Shown here piece by piece: positions 50,329-61,209 of a stretch of 64,000 nt of DNA. Under the pieces are notes generated by a model. That model was not told the origin of the DNA, did not search any database, and was given only the letters and a program-made list of their open reading frames with translations. Position 1 is the first letter of the stretch, and each line of letters starts with the position of its first letter. Made by a program: the position numbers and the translations under genes. The DNA is from Tretioscincus oriximinensis (Eukaryota > Chordata > Lepidosauria > Squamata > Gymnophthalmidae), in NCBI GenBank assembly GCA_022410635.1, contig JAJVDF010000229.1:1084423-1148422 (forward strand), given 5' to 3'.

Positions 50329-50770
50329 TCGAATGACTGACTGTCTGGATACAACGTAAGAAGTCCCTGTCCCGGTCCCTGCTGCCTTTGCTACCGAGAT
50401 TGATGGCACAGCAGGGCCCTGTTCCAATATAGGGCAGAATAAGGGCCAGAATATTTACACCCACTGAGAGGACAGCATTTTCAATTTCTTCCTGCTTATT
50501 AAAATTTTGCTGCATCCAGAACATCAAGAGCTGAAGGAAATTTGGCCTCTTGAATTAAATCCCACTGCGCCTTGGATAGCATTTGTAATCCTGCTGAGAA
50601 CAATGTAATAAGCAGCTATGGGCAAGCAGTGTAAGCACAAGAGCTGACTGTAAATGAGTTTGTAATGAACATTTTGAGTATAAAGTATTTGCGCCGGCCA
50701 AGAATGGTGGCGTTACGTTGTCAGCAAAATGAATTTTTTGGCTCGGAAGACACATTATGACGGCCATTCC
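50329..50770. promoter_or_regulatory. Candidate non-coding regulatory stretch
   Basis: No repeat signature and no coding signal. It is rich in homeodomain- and bicoid-like TAATCC/GTAAT words (around 50565-50660). Proposed only because it adjoins copy B and is repeat-free. Confidence 0.25.
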
Positions 50771-51305
50771 AACCCAACACCAAAATATAGAAAAGATTGT
50801 TCTTCCTCTCTGAGCAGGGCTGTATTTAGGCAAAAGATAGCTACCGGTAGTAGTAAGAAGATATTAATTTTTAAAATTGCTTTTATTATTGTAAAACCTG
50901 AAGTAGCTGAGGGAAGAAGGGAAGTAAAATAAGTAAGTAAATTACAGCCCATGGACAAAATACTGCCAAAATACGGGTATACCTCTGAGATAGAAAGAAT
51001 TGAGGGCAATAGTGGTTTCTGATTTTTTTTAACAAAGTGGAAACCAATCTCAAGGAGATCTCAAGGAGGAGGAGACGGTTTTCATACTCTGCTTTTCTCA
51101 GCCCAAAGAGACTCAAAGCAGCTGTATTCTAACCCTTCCGTGTTCTGTATGTCACATGGCATGCTTTCACCCAATTGCAATTAGGAGGGCAGAAAGGTTA
51201 GAGAATACAGTGTTAGCACTTTCTGTTCTTGGATCAGGAGCAGGAATGCTTCTTCCTGATAGAGTATAAAAGACAGCAAACAGTTCCACAGCCATAGGAA
51301 AAGTA
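50771..51305. other. No gene seen
   Basis: A reversed SINE-like tail (GGAGGAGACGGTTTTCATAC, CTTTTCTCAGCCCAAAGAG) is at 51065-51125. The rest is unassigned. Confidence 0.35.
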
Positions 51306-51560
51306 ATCATTCATTTAATTTTCTTTGCACTTCTATCCCATCCTATGCCCAAAGGTCTCAGAGCAGCTAACAACAAAATCCAAAAAATGAACTATTAAAA
51401 ACAACAGTGCCCAAAAGTGGGGGAGGTGAAGCTATTTCTTCATCCAAAGGCCAAGTTAAAGAGGTGCATCTTCAGATATTTTTGAATGGATAGAGCGATG
51501 GTGATTAATGCACCTGAAGGAGGAAACTACTCCATAGTCTTGAGGGCTGTTGCGAATATG
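51306..51560 (-). repeat. L2 3'-end fragment, minus
   Basis: Reversed tail TTTTCTTTGCACTTCTATCC with CCTATGCCCAAAGGTCTCAG, then reversed ORF end (AAGTTAAAGAGGTGCATCTT). Confidence 0.6.
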
Positions 51561-51954
51561 GGAATATATTGAGAATAATTCCCATAAACCATTCGCTGAA
51601 GGTAAGTGCAGAAAGGTCCCTAGCAAACTCTCACCATCCCGTAGGTTTATTGGCAAGGTTTGCAAGGCAATGTTGATTGTGAACTTTTTAACAGCTTTGC
51701 TTAGAACACCTGGCATCAATTTGGTCTTCTTTGTTAGAGACCTTAATCTCTTTGAAATTGTTCCCTAATAAAATCCATGTGTTGGTGTTTAACGTGGACG
51801 CACCAAAAATGTCTCTTTCCCCTCTTACTGCCTCTTGGGTATAGCAGTGAAAACAACTTAACAGCCTCAATACCTGCTGACTCCTAGATGACATTTGATT
51901 ATATAATAAAATGGAAAAACAGAAGGACAAAATTACCAACATGTATGCCTTAAG
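51561..51954. other. No gene seen
   Basis: No exon or recognised repeat. Confidence 0.35.
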
Positions 51955-52050
51955 CTATTGCATTTCAAGTGAGAAATCCAAATGGGGCTTTCCGTAATTC
52001 ACACTGGCATATTCCGAGATACAGCCTAAACTAAGGCTCAGAGTGGAGAG
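51955..52050. mobile_element. M1 MITE fragment
   Basis: AATGGGGCTTTCCGTAATTC-ACACTGGCATATTCCGAGATACAGCC in order matches the inside and right end of family M1. Confidence 0.4.
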
Positions 52051-53729
52051 GGTCTGACTTTCCATTCTCAGCTCTTCCTGGGTTGACTTCCTTTTTTCTC
52101 CCGCTTTTCTTGGTCTAGTCAAGAATTCCCTGCAACTTGCGATTCCCACATTAAAATCTGTGATAGTCCTCTGGATCATTAATGATTGTGGAAGAGACTT
52201 TTCAACAGATGTAACTTCTAATGCTTGCTGCACCTAGATTTTCGGTGGAAGCCCTAATGTAACTAGAAAACCTATGTTTTCTGGGATGATGCAACGTTAA
52301 CTCAAAGAATGTTGGCTTGTTGAGTTGATATCCTGTATTGGTTCTCACCATGAGAACTTACACTCTTCTGTGACCCTTTGAACCAGGCTCTTTGCCTAAC
52401 CCAACTGTTTTCTCTCTTGTTTGGGCCACTGTTGATTCTACACTTTTAGTCTGCCCAAGGTAGCCCTCCAGGTCCAAGATAAGAACCTTTGTTCCTCTCC
52501 AGCTGAGTAAACCAAAATAAACTCTGCGGTGGTGCTAAATTTCCCCATAAATGGAGGCCCCTGGGTTTCTATTGGGTAGCTCACTTCTGAACAATCCCTG
52601 CTAGAAAAGGAAACTCCCCTTTTGTTTAGCTGCAGGGCATGTAAAGGCTGCAGAGGATTTAAGGATACCTTAAGTAAATATGAAAGGGAAATGAATGGAT
52701 GCAGGTGGCTGAGGCCCCCATAAAGGTGTGCATCATGCATTCACCTTTGATTAGAGGTGAGGATATAAATGACGGCATTACAGGCTGGGCTGTGTAAACC
52801 AATTTAAGGTTTATGAACTCAGAAACTAGCTTTTAACCTTATTTGTATATATATCCATCCATATATCTTAAGAGAGAGAGATGATAGAGAGGCGTTGATG
52901 ATAGATTAATGGTTAATAGCTGCTACATAAATAGATATAAAATAGATGAATGGATAGGTAGACATAGGAATGCATGCACACACACACACACAAAAAAAAC
53001 CCTATAAAAATCCATACAAAGCTCAGCTTTTCCTAGGCTTATTTTGCATGGCAGTATATAGGGCAGAATGCATGTCTCATCCCTAATGCCCATCTCTGTG
53101 TCATATATCCTTGGTAAATGTGCTCCAAGTTCAGTTATGGAGAATATTGACCAGCATAAGGATTTAGGAGTTGGCCAATGACTAGGATTAACACATAAAA
53201 ATTGGGATAAAATGTTGCACCTCTAATGGCTGTGAAAAAGTTATTCCCTTCTGAGGTCCATCGGGCATTAGAAGCCATGCCTGGTGAAAATTCCTATATC
53301 CATTAAAAGTGCAAAGTTTTATTCTGGTTTTTACGTGGTAACCCTATCAATGGTGGAAACCAAACCTTGCAAGCTAGAGGTTCTAGGATCCCCTTTGAAA
53401 GAACTACAAAAGAAGCCCAGGGTTGCCAACTGAAATCTCCAAATGGTGTGTGTCTCATGCCAAAGGTGCTAAAATGCCAAACTTGTCTGGAGTAAAAGCT
53501 TTAAAAGGTGCTAAAAACATCCATTATAATTTCAGTAAATAGTTAGTGCATTGCGATCCCTTAATGACCCAACAACTTTGCTCTCTTGCCTGGTATGGCT
53601 CTAGGCGTTGGAATCCTAGAAAGCAGGATAAGCAGTGCTCCATCTTCAATGGGTTTATCAAAGAGGAATTTTCAGCAAGTGTTGTTTATAATACTTGCGG
53701 CATCTGCTGAGATTTTTTCTTGGACTCAG
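52051..53729. other. No gene seen; microsatellites at 52860-53000
   Basis: A degenerate GATA/TAGA-rich stretch (52868-52965) is followed by (CA)n at 52977-52992. Elsewhere there is no coding signal or recognised repeat. Confidence 0.4.
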
Positions 53730-54466
53730 TGTGGCGACCCCTACCTGAGGGCCCTACTATTCGATGACCCTCACAGTCAGGGGTGCCACAATATCCACCC
53801 TGATGCCCAAGCCAGCACCCACGACTGCTTGGAGCAACAGTACTATCCTCAGGCCTACACAAGGCCTCAGAGTTTACCTCAGTGATGGGGCTTTATTCAC
53901 AGCCCCCACCAGTAGCCTGCTTGATTTTGTGGTTACAGAAATAAAGAAAGAGAGAGATGTTTGAAATGAAACAAATAACAAGTTTATTATTTACAAATAA
54001 GGAATAGAAGAAAGATTAGAATAATAAAGCTTCGGCTTTTATCAAGTAAGCCTGACTCAAGCACACACACAGCAAGAGCAACATTAGCTTCCAGATCCTT
54101 AAAGAGACAGGCCCTGTGTCACTTTATTTGTTCCAGCCCCAAGTCAAGCCTCAGCTCTGACTCCTTCAGGCTACCTTACACTTCCACCCCCTCCCTCTGA
54201 GGCAGATCAGAAGCGGAGCCCCTCTGTCCACTTGCTACACCACAAGTCTCTCCGACAGAAAGGCCCCTAGCCCTGGTCAGCTTCCCTTTTAACTGCTGAC
54301 CAGCCGGCTACTCGAGGCCCCATTGGCTGGCTCCTCAAGCCATGCCCCCTCCCAAACAGGGAACCAGGAAGCCACGCCCCTTCCCAGGCCTGCTCTTCCC
54401 CCCTCCCTCTGGGATATCTGCTAAGTTTATAAAAGAAATACAAACCTCAAAATGGAGGACGCCACA
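53730..54466 (-). mobile_element. Solo LTR 2 (737 bp), minus
   Basis: Same family and orientation as LTR 1, with ends TGTGGCG and CGCCACA. Perfect target duplication CTCAG (53725-53729 and 54467-54471). Differences from LTR 1 are scattered substitutions and small indels. Confidence 0.85.
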
Positions 54467-54739
54467 CTCAGTATTAGAAATACAGGCCTGGTGCACTATT
54501 TTTTCCCATAACCCTCTATGCCCCTGACTAGCAGAAATGCCTTTGAGCTCCCTAGTATGGAGCATATCCAAATGGGTGCCTTGTACATTGAGCGTGGAAG
54601 AGAAGGTTGGTAAATCTTTACTAACGCCCTGCAGCCTTCTTTCCTACTCCCTCTGAGACCCTCCGGTGACCCCTTCTTTCCCTCTCCCTTGCATAGTTCA
54701 CACACCCACAAGCCACCTAATCCTCATTTATATCTTTCT

Positions 54740-55000
54740 CCGCCGACTTCAGTGTTTTCGGGTATTTGTTTACTTGCCACTCTCTAGAAACACCTGGAGA
54801 ACCGTGCTGTGATTTACGAAGTGAAAGTGTTAAATGAGGCCGCCAGCTGCTAAGACTGACAGCGTTTTATGCATTTTTATTAGGTGCCCTATTACGGAAA
54901 ATAAACTTTAATCCGCCCATAAAATGTGAGATCGAAAAACCATATTTATCCTAATAGTCTGGCCTGCTGAAAGCATTCTTGGGACGTATTGGGAGGTTTT
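54740..55000. promoter_or_regulatory. Candidate conserved non-coding element
   Basis: Repeat-free. It packs a forkhead-like TATTTGTTTAC (54761), an E-box CAGCTG (54845-54850), posterior-Hox/CDX-like TTTTATTAG-type words (54876-54884) and a bicoid-type TTAATCC (54909-54915). Dense homeodomain words suit a developmental enhancer near MNX1, but conservation was not tested. Confidence 0.3.
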
Positions 55001-55284
55001 TTTTAAGGGACCAGGGCCATTCAAAAGGCACAATGCACCAGCCGAGTGTTATCCTTTGTTTTCTGTGGTCTGTTTGGCTTCTCATTTACAGCTCTGAATC
55101 ATAAGTGAATGCATGTTTTTTTNAAAAAAAAGAACAGATGTGAGCAGAACCTTCGGAGCCACAGTGGTATTTCCATTTGCTAGAAGTTTGTTTAAAAGTA
55201 CAGCACTTCTGCAATTGCCAAGTAAGCAGAGGAATTCGCAGTGGTTTGCTCTTGTGCTTTTCACAGAGGAAATTCTGCAAATGA

Positions 55285-55405
55285 ACTTACTATAGATGCA
55301 GTTCCAGCTGCCAACAATAACCAAATGACCAGCTTCTGGTTTCTCATCTTCTAGTAGAATTTCTGTTTCCTGTTTTATATTTCTCAGTTGCATTTCTGCC
55401 TGATT
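55285..55405 (-). repeat. R1 repeat, minus fragment
   Basis: The reverse complement reads GAAACCAGAAGCTGGT and TTGGTTATTGTTGGCAG, as in 1785-1830. Confidence 0.5.
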
Positions 55406-55407
55406 TT

Positions 55408-55622
55408 CTATGCGGATGCCCTTTGGATGAAAAACATACTTTCCCTTGTCTGCCCTCCTCTGCCTGTCAGCTTCAAGGAATGAGCCCTGGTTCTAGTGTT
55501 GTGCGACAAGAGAAAGCATTTTTTCTCTATTCACCTTATCCTTCACGTGCATGATTTTACACACTTCAGATCACCTCCTAAACAGCATCTTTCAAGGCTG
55601 AAGAGACCTATAATCTCTTTTA
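55408..55622 (-). mobile_element. CR1/L3-like LINE, minus fragment (ORF end)
   Basis: TTGGATGAAAAACATACTTT, TTCTCTATTCACCTTATCC and GCATGATTTTACACACTTCA are the reversed ORF end. The 3' UTR is missing. Confidence 0.65.
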
Positions 55623-55624
55623 AG

Positions 55625-55800
55625 TGTGAGAAGAGCCAGTCTGGTGTAGTGGTTATAGTATCTATTAGTTTCCCAAGTTGATTTCACACTCCTCCGTGAA
55701 GCCACCTGGGTGACCTTGGACCAGTGACAATTCTTTAAGATTCTCTCAGTCCCACCTACACTGCAGGGTATCTGTTGTGGAGAATGCTCAGTGCATTGCT
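55625..55800 (+). repeat. Family A SINE
   Basis: Head AGAAGAGCCAGTCTGGTGTA-GTGGTTA, body to GTATCTGTTGTGGAGAATGC; the tail is replaced by the microsatellite. Confidence 0.65.
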
Positions 55801-55815
55801 CTCTGGTAAAAAGGG

Positions 55816-55818
<3 letters not shown>

Positions 55819-55910
<92 letters not shown>
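55819..55910 (-). repeat. (ATT)n microsatellite 1, probable LINE tail
   Basis: About 30 uninterrupted ATT units. On the minus strand it follows CAATAAAATAATAAT, so it looks like the AAT tail of the retroelement end at 55911-56021. Confidence 0.85.
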
Positions 55911-56021
55911 TTATTGACATAAAAGCAACAGTACACCACAGCCAACGAGATAGATATGCTGGATTTCGTATCTCAATATCACAAAGTCGAACACTTCCCA
56001 AGCGTCTAGGACTGTGTGCAA
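55911..56021 (-). mobile_element. LINE 3' end with AAT tail, minus, severely truncated
   Basis: The minus strand reads CTAGACGCTTGGGAAGTGTT, GATACGAAATCCAGCATATC, then GCTTTTATGTCAATAAAAT and the AAT array. I recognise this end from lizard interspersed repeats but cannot name the family with certainty. Confidence 0.5.
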
Positions 56022-56022
56022 A

Positions 56023-56110
<88 letters not shown>
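56022..56110 (+). repeat. (ATT)n microsatellite 2
   Basis: About 29 ATT units; with array 1 it brackets the 111-base LINE end. Array length in the assembly should be treated with care. Confidence 0.85.
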
Positions 56111-56115
56111 TATTA

Positions 56116-56148
<33 letters not shown>
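56116..56148 (+). repeat. (AGT)n microsatellite
   Basis: Eleven AGT units, separated from the ATT array by TATTAA. Confidence 0.8.
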
Positions 56149-56151
56149 AAG

Positions 56152-56410
56152 AAAAGCCAGTTTGGTGTAGTGGTTTTAGAGTGTTGGACTTTTATCTGGT
56201 AGCCTCCTGGTTTGATTCCCCACTCCTGCATGAAAGCCAGCTGGGTAACCTTGGGTCAGCCATAGTTCTTTGGAACTCTCTCAGCCCTACCTTCTTCACA
56301 GGGTGTCTGTTGTGGAGAAAACAACAAAAAGCTATATGCACTACCCTTTCGTTGGCTGCCCTGAGACCTTTAGGTATAGGGTAGGATATAAGTACAAATA
56401 AATAAATAAA
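56152..56410 (+). repeat. Family A SINE with L2-type tail, full length
   Basis: A-box-like TGGTGTAGTGGTTTTAGAG, B-box-like GGTTTGATTCCCC, body to AAACAACAAAAAGCTATATG, then the L2 tail GACCTTTAGGTATAGGG and AAATAAATAAAT. The reference copy for this family here. Confidence 0.75.
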
Positions 56411-57490
56411 TTTCAGAGGAATAGCCGTTTTAGTCCAGTAGAAAGCCCAGCAAAGGAGCCAGTAGCCCTTAGAGACTAACTTGAGAAAAGTGGGTGGCAT
56501 AAGCTTTCATAGACACATCTACTTCTTCAGATGCTGAGGAACTAATGTCAGGGTCAGGTATTTATAGAAAACTGTGTATGGGAAATGACAAGCATATACA
56601 AAGTTGATAAGGTGATGAACTCCAGGTTAGAAAAACAAGTAAATAGCAGAAACTAATCATCTCATGTGAAAAAGTCCCTGGGGCAACAAGAGGCAATGTC
56701 TGGTAGAGAATCAATCATATACTTAACAGGTTTCATATACTTAACAGGTATAGTTGGCCAGGAAACCATTATTTCTGTTAAGTCCTTTGTTGATGGCCTG
56801 GAACTTATGAATGTATTCAAGTTCTGCTGCTTCTCTTTCAAATCTTCCTTTGTAGTTTCTTTGTTCAAGGTCTGCAGTCCTGAGGTCTGAGATAGAATGT
56901 CCTGGAAGGTTGAATTGTTCAGCAACTAGTTTCTGTATGTTGCCATTTCAAATATCTGATTTGTGTCCATTTATTCTCTGGCGAAGGGATTGTCCTGTTT
57001 GCCCAATGTAGAGTGTAGAGGGGCATTGTTGGCAGAAAATGGAATACACCACATTAGAAGACGAGCATGTAAATGTGCCTCTAATATTGTGGGTAGTGTT
57101 ATCAGGACCCGTGATTACATTGCCAAGGTGGATGTATGAGGAGGGCAGGGTATAAGCCAAATAGTAAAGTAGTTGTAGTAATTGTAGTTGTAGTTGTATA
57201 GTAGTAGTAGTAGTCCTCATATTAAGTATGCTACTCTATAGGTGGACTTGATCTTTGTCTATGGTGGCCATTTTTTGCAGGACATTTCTTTCAGACCATA
57301 AATAAGTATGGTACTTTTGAATGTAAATGCTACTGAGCATAAGGCCATGCCGTTCCTTGATGTCTGTGTTGGAATGGATTTTTGCTTTAAGCCTGCAGTC
57401 AGTGATCCAAGCAAAAGGAAGAGTTGCAGGCATCGTTTTTTCCCAGCCCCTTTGGCATGCAGAGTGAAAAAGGAAGACAGTTTCCTGCCA
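56411..57490 (-). mobile_element. Penelope-like element, 3' part with GIY-YIG endonuclease
   Basis: On the minus strand 57220-56948 encodes SSNVVYSIFCQQCPSTLYIG and QTGQSLRQRINGHKSDI: a GIY-YIG endonuclease with a CxxC pair, as in Penelope-like elements. The frame has a stop just after this and later parts are frame-interrupted (LRTADLEQRNYKGRFER is still readable). The reverse transcriptase itself is missing upstream. The element ends with the hammerhead-like motif (56536-56497) and AAACGGCTATTCCTCTGAAA at 56430-56411. Confidence 0.75.
56497..56536 (-). ncRNA. Hammerhead-ribozyme-like motif in the Penelope-like element
   Basis: On the minus strand: GCAT, CTGAAGA, a hairpin (GTAGA...TCTAT), GAAA, GCTT, ATGC. 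This matches the CUGANGA and GAA core of a hammerhead with stem I GCAT/ATGC, except for one extra A between the core and stem II and a minimal stem III. Hammerhead motifs are known in Penelope-like elements; activity here is unproven. Confidence 0.35.
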
Positions 57491-58461
57491 GTTTGGATCT
57501 CAAAACTTGCTTGATGCTCTACAGAGTAAGCAAAATAGAACAGCTCTCAAAGTTATTAAACATTACTTATTAAATGAATAACAATGCCTTAACCAATGAA
57601 AAATGGAGCCACTCTACCATAATCAGCAGGCATTATAAATTCAAAACCTACATGCAAGTGTCAGGGGTTTAATGTAAAACTGTATAAAGTACTTTAATTA
57701 TTTAATGGAACCATTTAAAAAATGGAGTAGAAGATTGTAGGTTTGATCCCCGGCCCTTTTCAGTTGTAGGCTATGGCAACACCTCTTCTTTTCTTGCCAA
57801 GAAAACTGCAGGGATGTGGTATCCATGCTGTCACCGTAAGCCAGCTCTGACTGGATGGCACTTAAAAACAAGAATTTATGTGTGTTAAATAGATGAAAGT
57901 TAACCAGGGCTGTGCCCCAGTAATGAGCACCTAATTTAATTCTGTGCAAAGCTTTCTGCCTCCCTTGCAATTTCTCTTATTTGGGGAGGGCTTGTTCTTC
58001 CATTAAAGGATGTGAGGTGGATGCTTGGGGTGACAGATGCTGTAAAAAGTCCGGAAGTGTGATGACATGCTAGAAGACACCACTCCATTTTTTACACATC
58101 CTGGGCTGTGTCACTTAAGCAAGGTTGCAAGGATGTGCAAAACATTTTGAGCTTGAAGCGTTTTAAGTCAAAATGCCGGGGTCTCTAGCATTCTGCATCT
58201 CTGAATGTACTTCAAACACTCTAAACTACATGCACCCTTTCATGGGGCAATTTGTAAGATTCCCCCCTCAAAGTCAGTGTTAGGGATAGAGAGAAGTTTG
58301 CTGTTCCCTCCTTCCCCACCAGAGTTCCAGTGTCATTTCAGCACCTTGGACAACATAGTCAAGATGTGGCTAGTGAGCTGGTCTCTTGTTAGCACCCTGG
58401 ACAGTTCCTGTTATGATTGAGAACTGTGAAATATATTTAGTCGTAGGATAGGATTTGCACT
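57491..58461. other. No gene seen
   Basis: Unassigned intergenic sequence; a 90-codon minus frame at 57698-57970 has no recognisable similarity. Confidence 0.35.
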
Positions 58462-58950
58462 TCTATCTTGCCCTTTATCACAATCTCAGCTATACCAATG
58501 ATACTTTTTGGCCACATAATAATCCAATGTGTTGTAATTTACAAGATGGATTACTGCAGTGTGTTCTGTGTGGAGCTTGAAGACAGTTTGGAAGCTACCA
58601 TTGATGCAGAAAGCAACAGCAAGATCACTGACAGGAACTGTTGGCTGGGTGCACATCACATAACCTGTAGAACTGTGTTGATTGCCCATCTGCTACTTCA
58701 AGGAAGTGATGTTCATTTTTAAGGTCCTAAGTATCTAAGCACACCTTCTCTTATGGACTTGCCCATATCCTTAAGATCTGCTGGTAACCTCCCTAGCTAG
58801 TTAAAGTGGGAACACTGAAAAAGTAACTGAACATAGGTAATAATTTCCAAATTATGCAATAATGTCCCTTCAAAGATGTTGTTCCAAGAAGTACTTTTAA
58901 TCCAATCCTGAAGACAGAGTTAGGAAGAAAAGGGTTTTTCTTGGTTTAGT
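58462..58950 (+). mobile_element. L2 LINE remnant
   Basis: The reading MDYCSVFCVELEDSLEATID and later TCRTVLIAHLLLQ follow the order of the L2 reverse-transcriptase tail. The 3' tail is lost. Confidence 0.45.
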
Positions 58951-59224
58951 TCAGTTCATCAGGACTGAAGATACATGGAGCTGTCTGGTGAAGATACGTT
59001 TCTTTGCCTTTATCTGATGCTGAAAAAACAGTCTCCCAGATACTGTCATTATTTCTTAAGGGCTTTTTCATTTTTGCAAAAAACTGTGTTCCAAATAAAT
59101 AAATAAATGCTTGTGTGCTTAGATGCCATGAAGGTGGAGGATGCTGATTACTATTGTTGAAAAAGACTTCTATCCAATAGGTTTTGCTCAACTGGAATGA
59201 AGATGCCCCTTAATCTATATTGCT

Positions 59225-59312
59225 CAGATTTCAGAGAAATAGCCTTGTTAGTCTTTATCCAGAAATTCTAGCAAGGGGATTGTGTTGTGCTTTAGAGACT
59301 AACAAGGAATCG
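59225..59312 (-). mobile_element. Penelope-like element terminus, minus
   Basis: ATTTCAGAGAAATAGCCTTG at 59229 and TTTAGAGACTAACAAGGAAT match the reversed terminus at 56411. Confidence 0.5.
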
Positions 59313-59327
59313 AAAACAAGTCAGCAA

Positions 59328-60027
59328 ATGTTGTTTTGCCTCTTTATAAATCTGTGGTGAGGCCACATTTAGAATACTGTGTTCAATTCTGGTCACCACA
59401 TCTCAAGAGGGATATTTTGGAACTGGAGAAGGTGCAGAAGAGGGCAACAAAAATGATCAAGGATCTGGAGCACCTCCCTTACGCAGCAAGGCTGCAACGT
59501 CTGGGCCTCTTCAGCCTTGAAAGGAGACGTTTGAGGGGTGATCTGATTGAAGTGTACAAAATCATGCATGGGATCGACAGGGTGAATAGAGAAAAAATGT
59601 TTTCTCTATCACACAACACAAGGACCAGAGGGCACTCCTTAAAACTGTTGGGTAGAAAAATGAAAAAAACAGACAAAGGAAAGTATTTTTTCACCCAGAG
59701 GGTCATCGGCCTGTGGAATTTACTTCCTGAAGAGGTAGTGGTAGCTAACAGCTTGGATAGTTTCAAGACAGGACTAGACAGGTTTATGGACACCAAAGGT
59801 ATAAATGGATACTAGGATGGATGTCTGGATGTTGCCTCTGGGATGGAGCAACAGGCAGGACTCCTGGAATACCATTTGCAGGGAGTCATGAACAGGTGCA
59901 TATTTTGCTTTCCTCTGTTCGGACTGCCCAGGTGCATCTGGTGGGCCTCTGTGTGACACAGAATGCTGGACTTGATGGGCTGTGGCCTGATCCAGTATGG
60001 CTCTTCTTATGTTCTTATGTTCTTAAG
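59328..60027 (+). mobile_element. CR1/L3-like LINE, longest and best preserved copy
   Basis: An uninterrupted frame at 59336-59815 gives 159 residues of the reverse-transcriptase C-terminal region (VVRPHLEYCVQFWSPHLKRD through KGINGY, stop). The 3' UTR and the terminus TTCTTATGTTCTTATGTTCT follow. It is still 5' truncated and so not autonomous, but its intact frame suggests a young insertion. Confidence 0.8.
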
Positions 60028-60155
60028 ACAACGATAGGCGTCATGATCTTTGATAGACAAGTCCACTTCAGCATCTGAAGAAGAAAACTGGTCTACAAAA
60101 ACTCATGCCGCCTACCTTTCTCTTATTAGTCTCTAAAGTGCTACAAGAACCCCTT
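60028..60155 (+). mobile_element. Penelope-like tail with inverted duplicate
   Basis: 60035-60070 is the reversed motif (ATGATCTTTGATAGACAAGT) and 60071-60110 the forward one (GCATCTGAAGAAGAAAACTG...ACTCATGC), then CTTTCTCTTATTAGTCTCTA. Several core bases are mutated. Confidence 0.55.
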
Positions 60156-60299
60156 GATAGAATTTCATATTGCATAGGATTTTAGCCAGCCTGTTCATTA
60201 ACAGCTTTATGTTAGACTATTTGGCAGGTACTTCTATTCTGTGTTTTGGGATCATACGATCTTTCTTCCCTGGCTTCCATTCCTTCTGCACTTCTATAG

Positions 60300-60700
60300 G
60301 TTTTACATCTATGCTTCATTTGAAGCTGACGGGCAAGGGAATTAAGGCTAACAAGGGCATGTATTTTTTCATTCATAGGATCATCAATCTATGGAATTCA
60401 CTACCAAAAGAGGTGGCAACAACCAACCAGCTTAGACAACCTCAACAGAGGACTGGATAAATTCATGGAGACCAATAGACATTAGAATGGATGACGAGAT
60501 TCTACATCAAGATTGAAGACACAGGCAGTACATATCTAAATATCTATTGTAATAAGTTGAGAACAGGTGAAGATTTTCCTTCTTCTGTTATCTGGGATGT
60601 TCAAAAGTAATTGGTGGGCCACTGTGTAAGACAGAATATTGGACTAGCTAGACTGCATGTAGCCGGATCCAACAAAGCTTCCCTCAACTTTGTTCATCCT
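60300..60700 (+). mobile_element. CR1/L3-like LINE, old copy
   Basis: AAGGGCATGTATTTTTTCAT, GGAATTCACTACCAAAAGAG and AATTGGTGGGCCACTGTGTA keep the order of ORF end and 3' UTR. 60701-61050 is unassigned. Confidence 0.55.
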
Positions 60701-61049
60701 ATCAATTATCATTAGTAGCAACTCAATAAATGTGCACTGAACAGCAATCATGCACTTTCAGGATCTAAGCTGAATATAGTACTATATTCTATCTCCATGC
60801 AATGAGCAGCACCTAATTGAAGATCAAGTTGCCATTCAGATTAATAGTCAGTGGTGGTCCTGATTTCCATTCATATAACAACATCAGTGCTCATCTATTC
60901 TAGCAGTTTTTCTCACAGTGGCCAGCCAGCTGCCTAGGGAAGCCCACTAGTAACACGCAAACACCAAAACAGTTGTGCAACAGTTTCCCAGCAACTGACC
61001 CTCAGAAGCAGACCACCTCTTAATGCTGCCAAGCTAAGGAAGGATCAGC

Positions 61050-61202
61050 CATATTCTCAGTGGTACAAGGAAACACTAGAAGGGAGGAGATATAGATTAG
61101 ATATTAGGAAAAAATGTTCCATAGTGAGGGTGATCAACCAGTGGAATTGCTACTGGTGATGGTGTGCTCTCCTTCAGTGGACGTCTCCAAAAACAGGCTT
61201 GG
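61050..61202 (+). mobile_element. CR1 LINE fragment
   Basis: GATATTAGGAAAAAATGTTC, GTGAGGGTGATCAACCAGTG and CTCTCCTTCAGTGGACG match the end of the CR1 ORF. Confidence 0.55.
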
Positions 61203-61209
61203 AGGAGGG

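Noticed and set aside
56116..56148. CRISPR-like array from regular short repeats
   Set aside because: Perfect trinucleotide repeats without spacers, in a vertebrate genome.
55592..56384. Frames made of poly-isoleucine, poly-tyrosine or poly-leucine
   Set aside because: They are translations of the ATT microsatellites.
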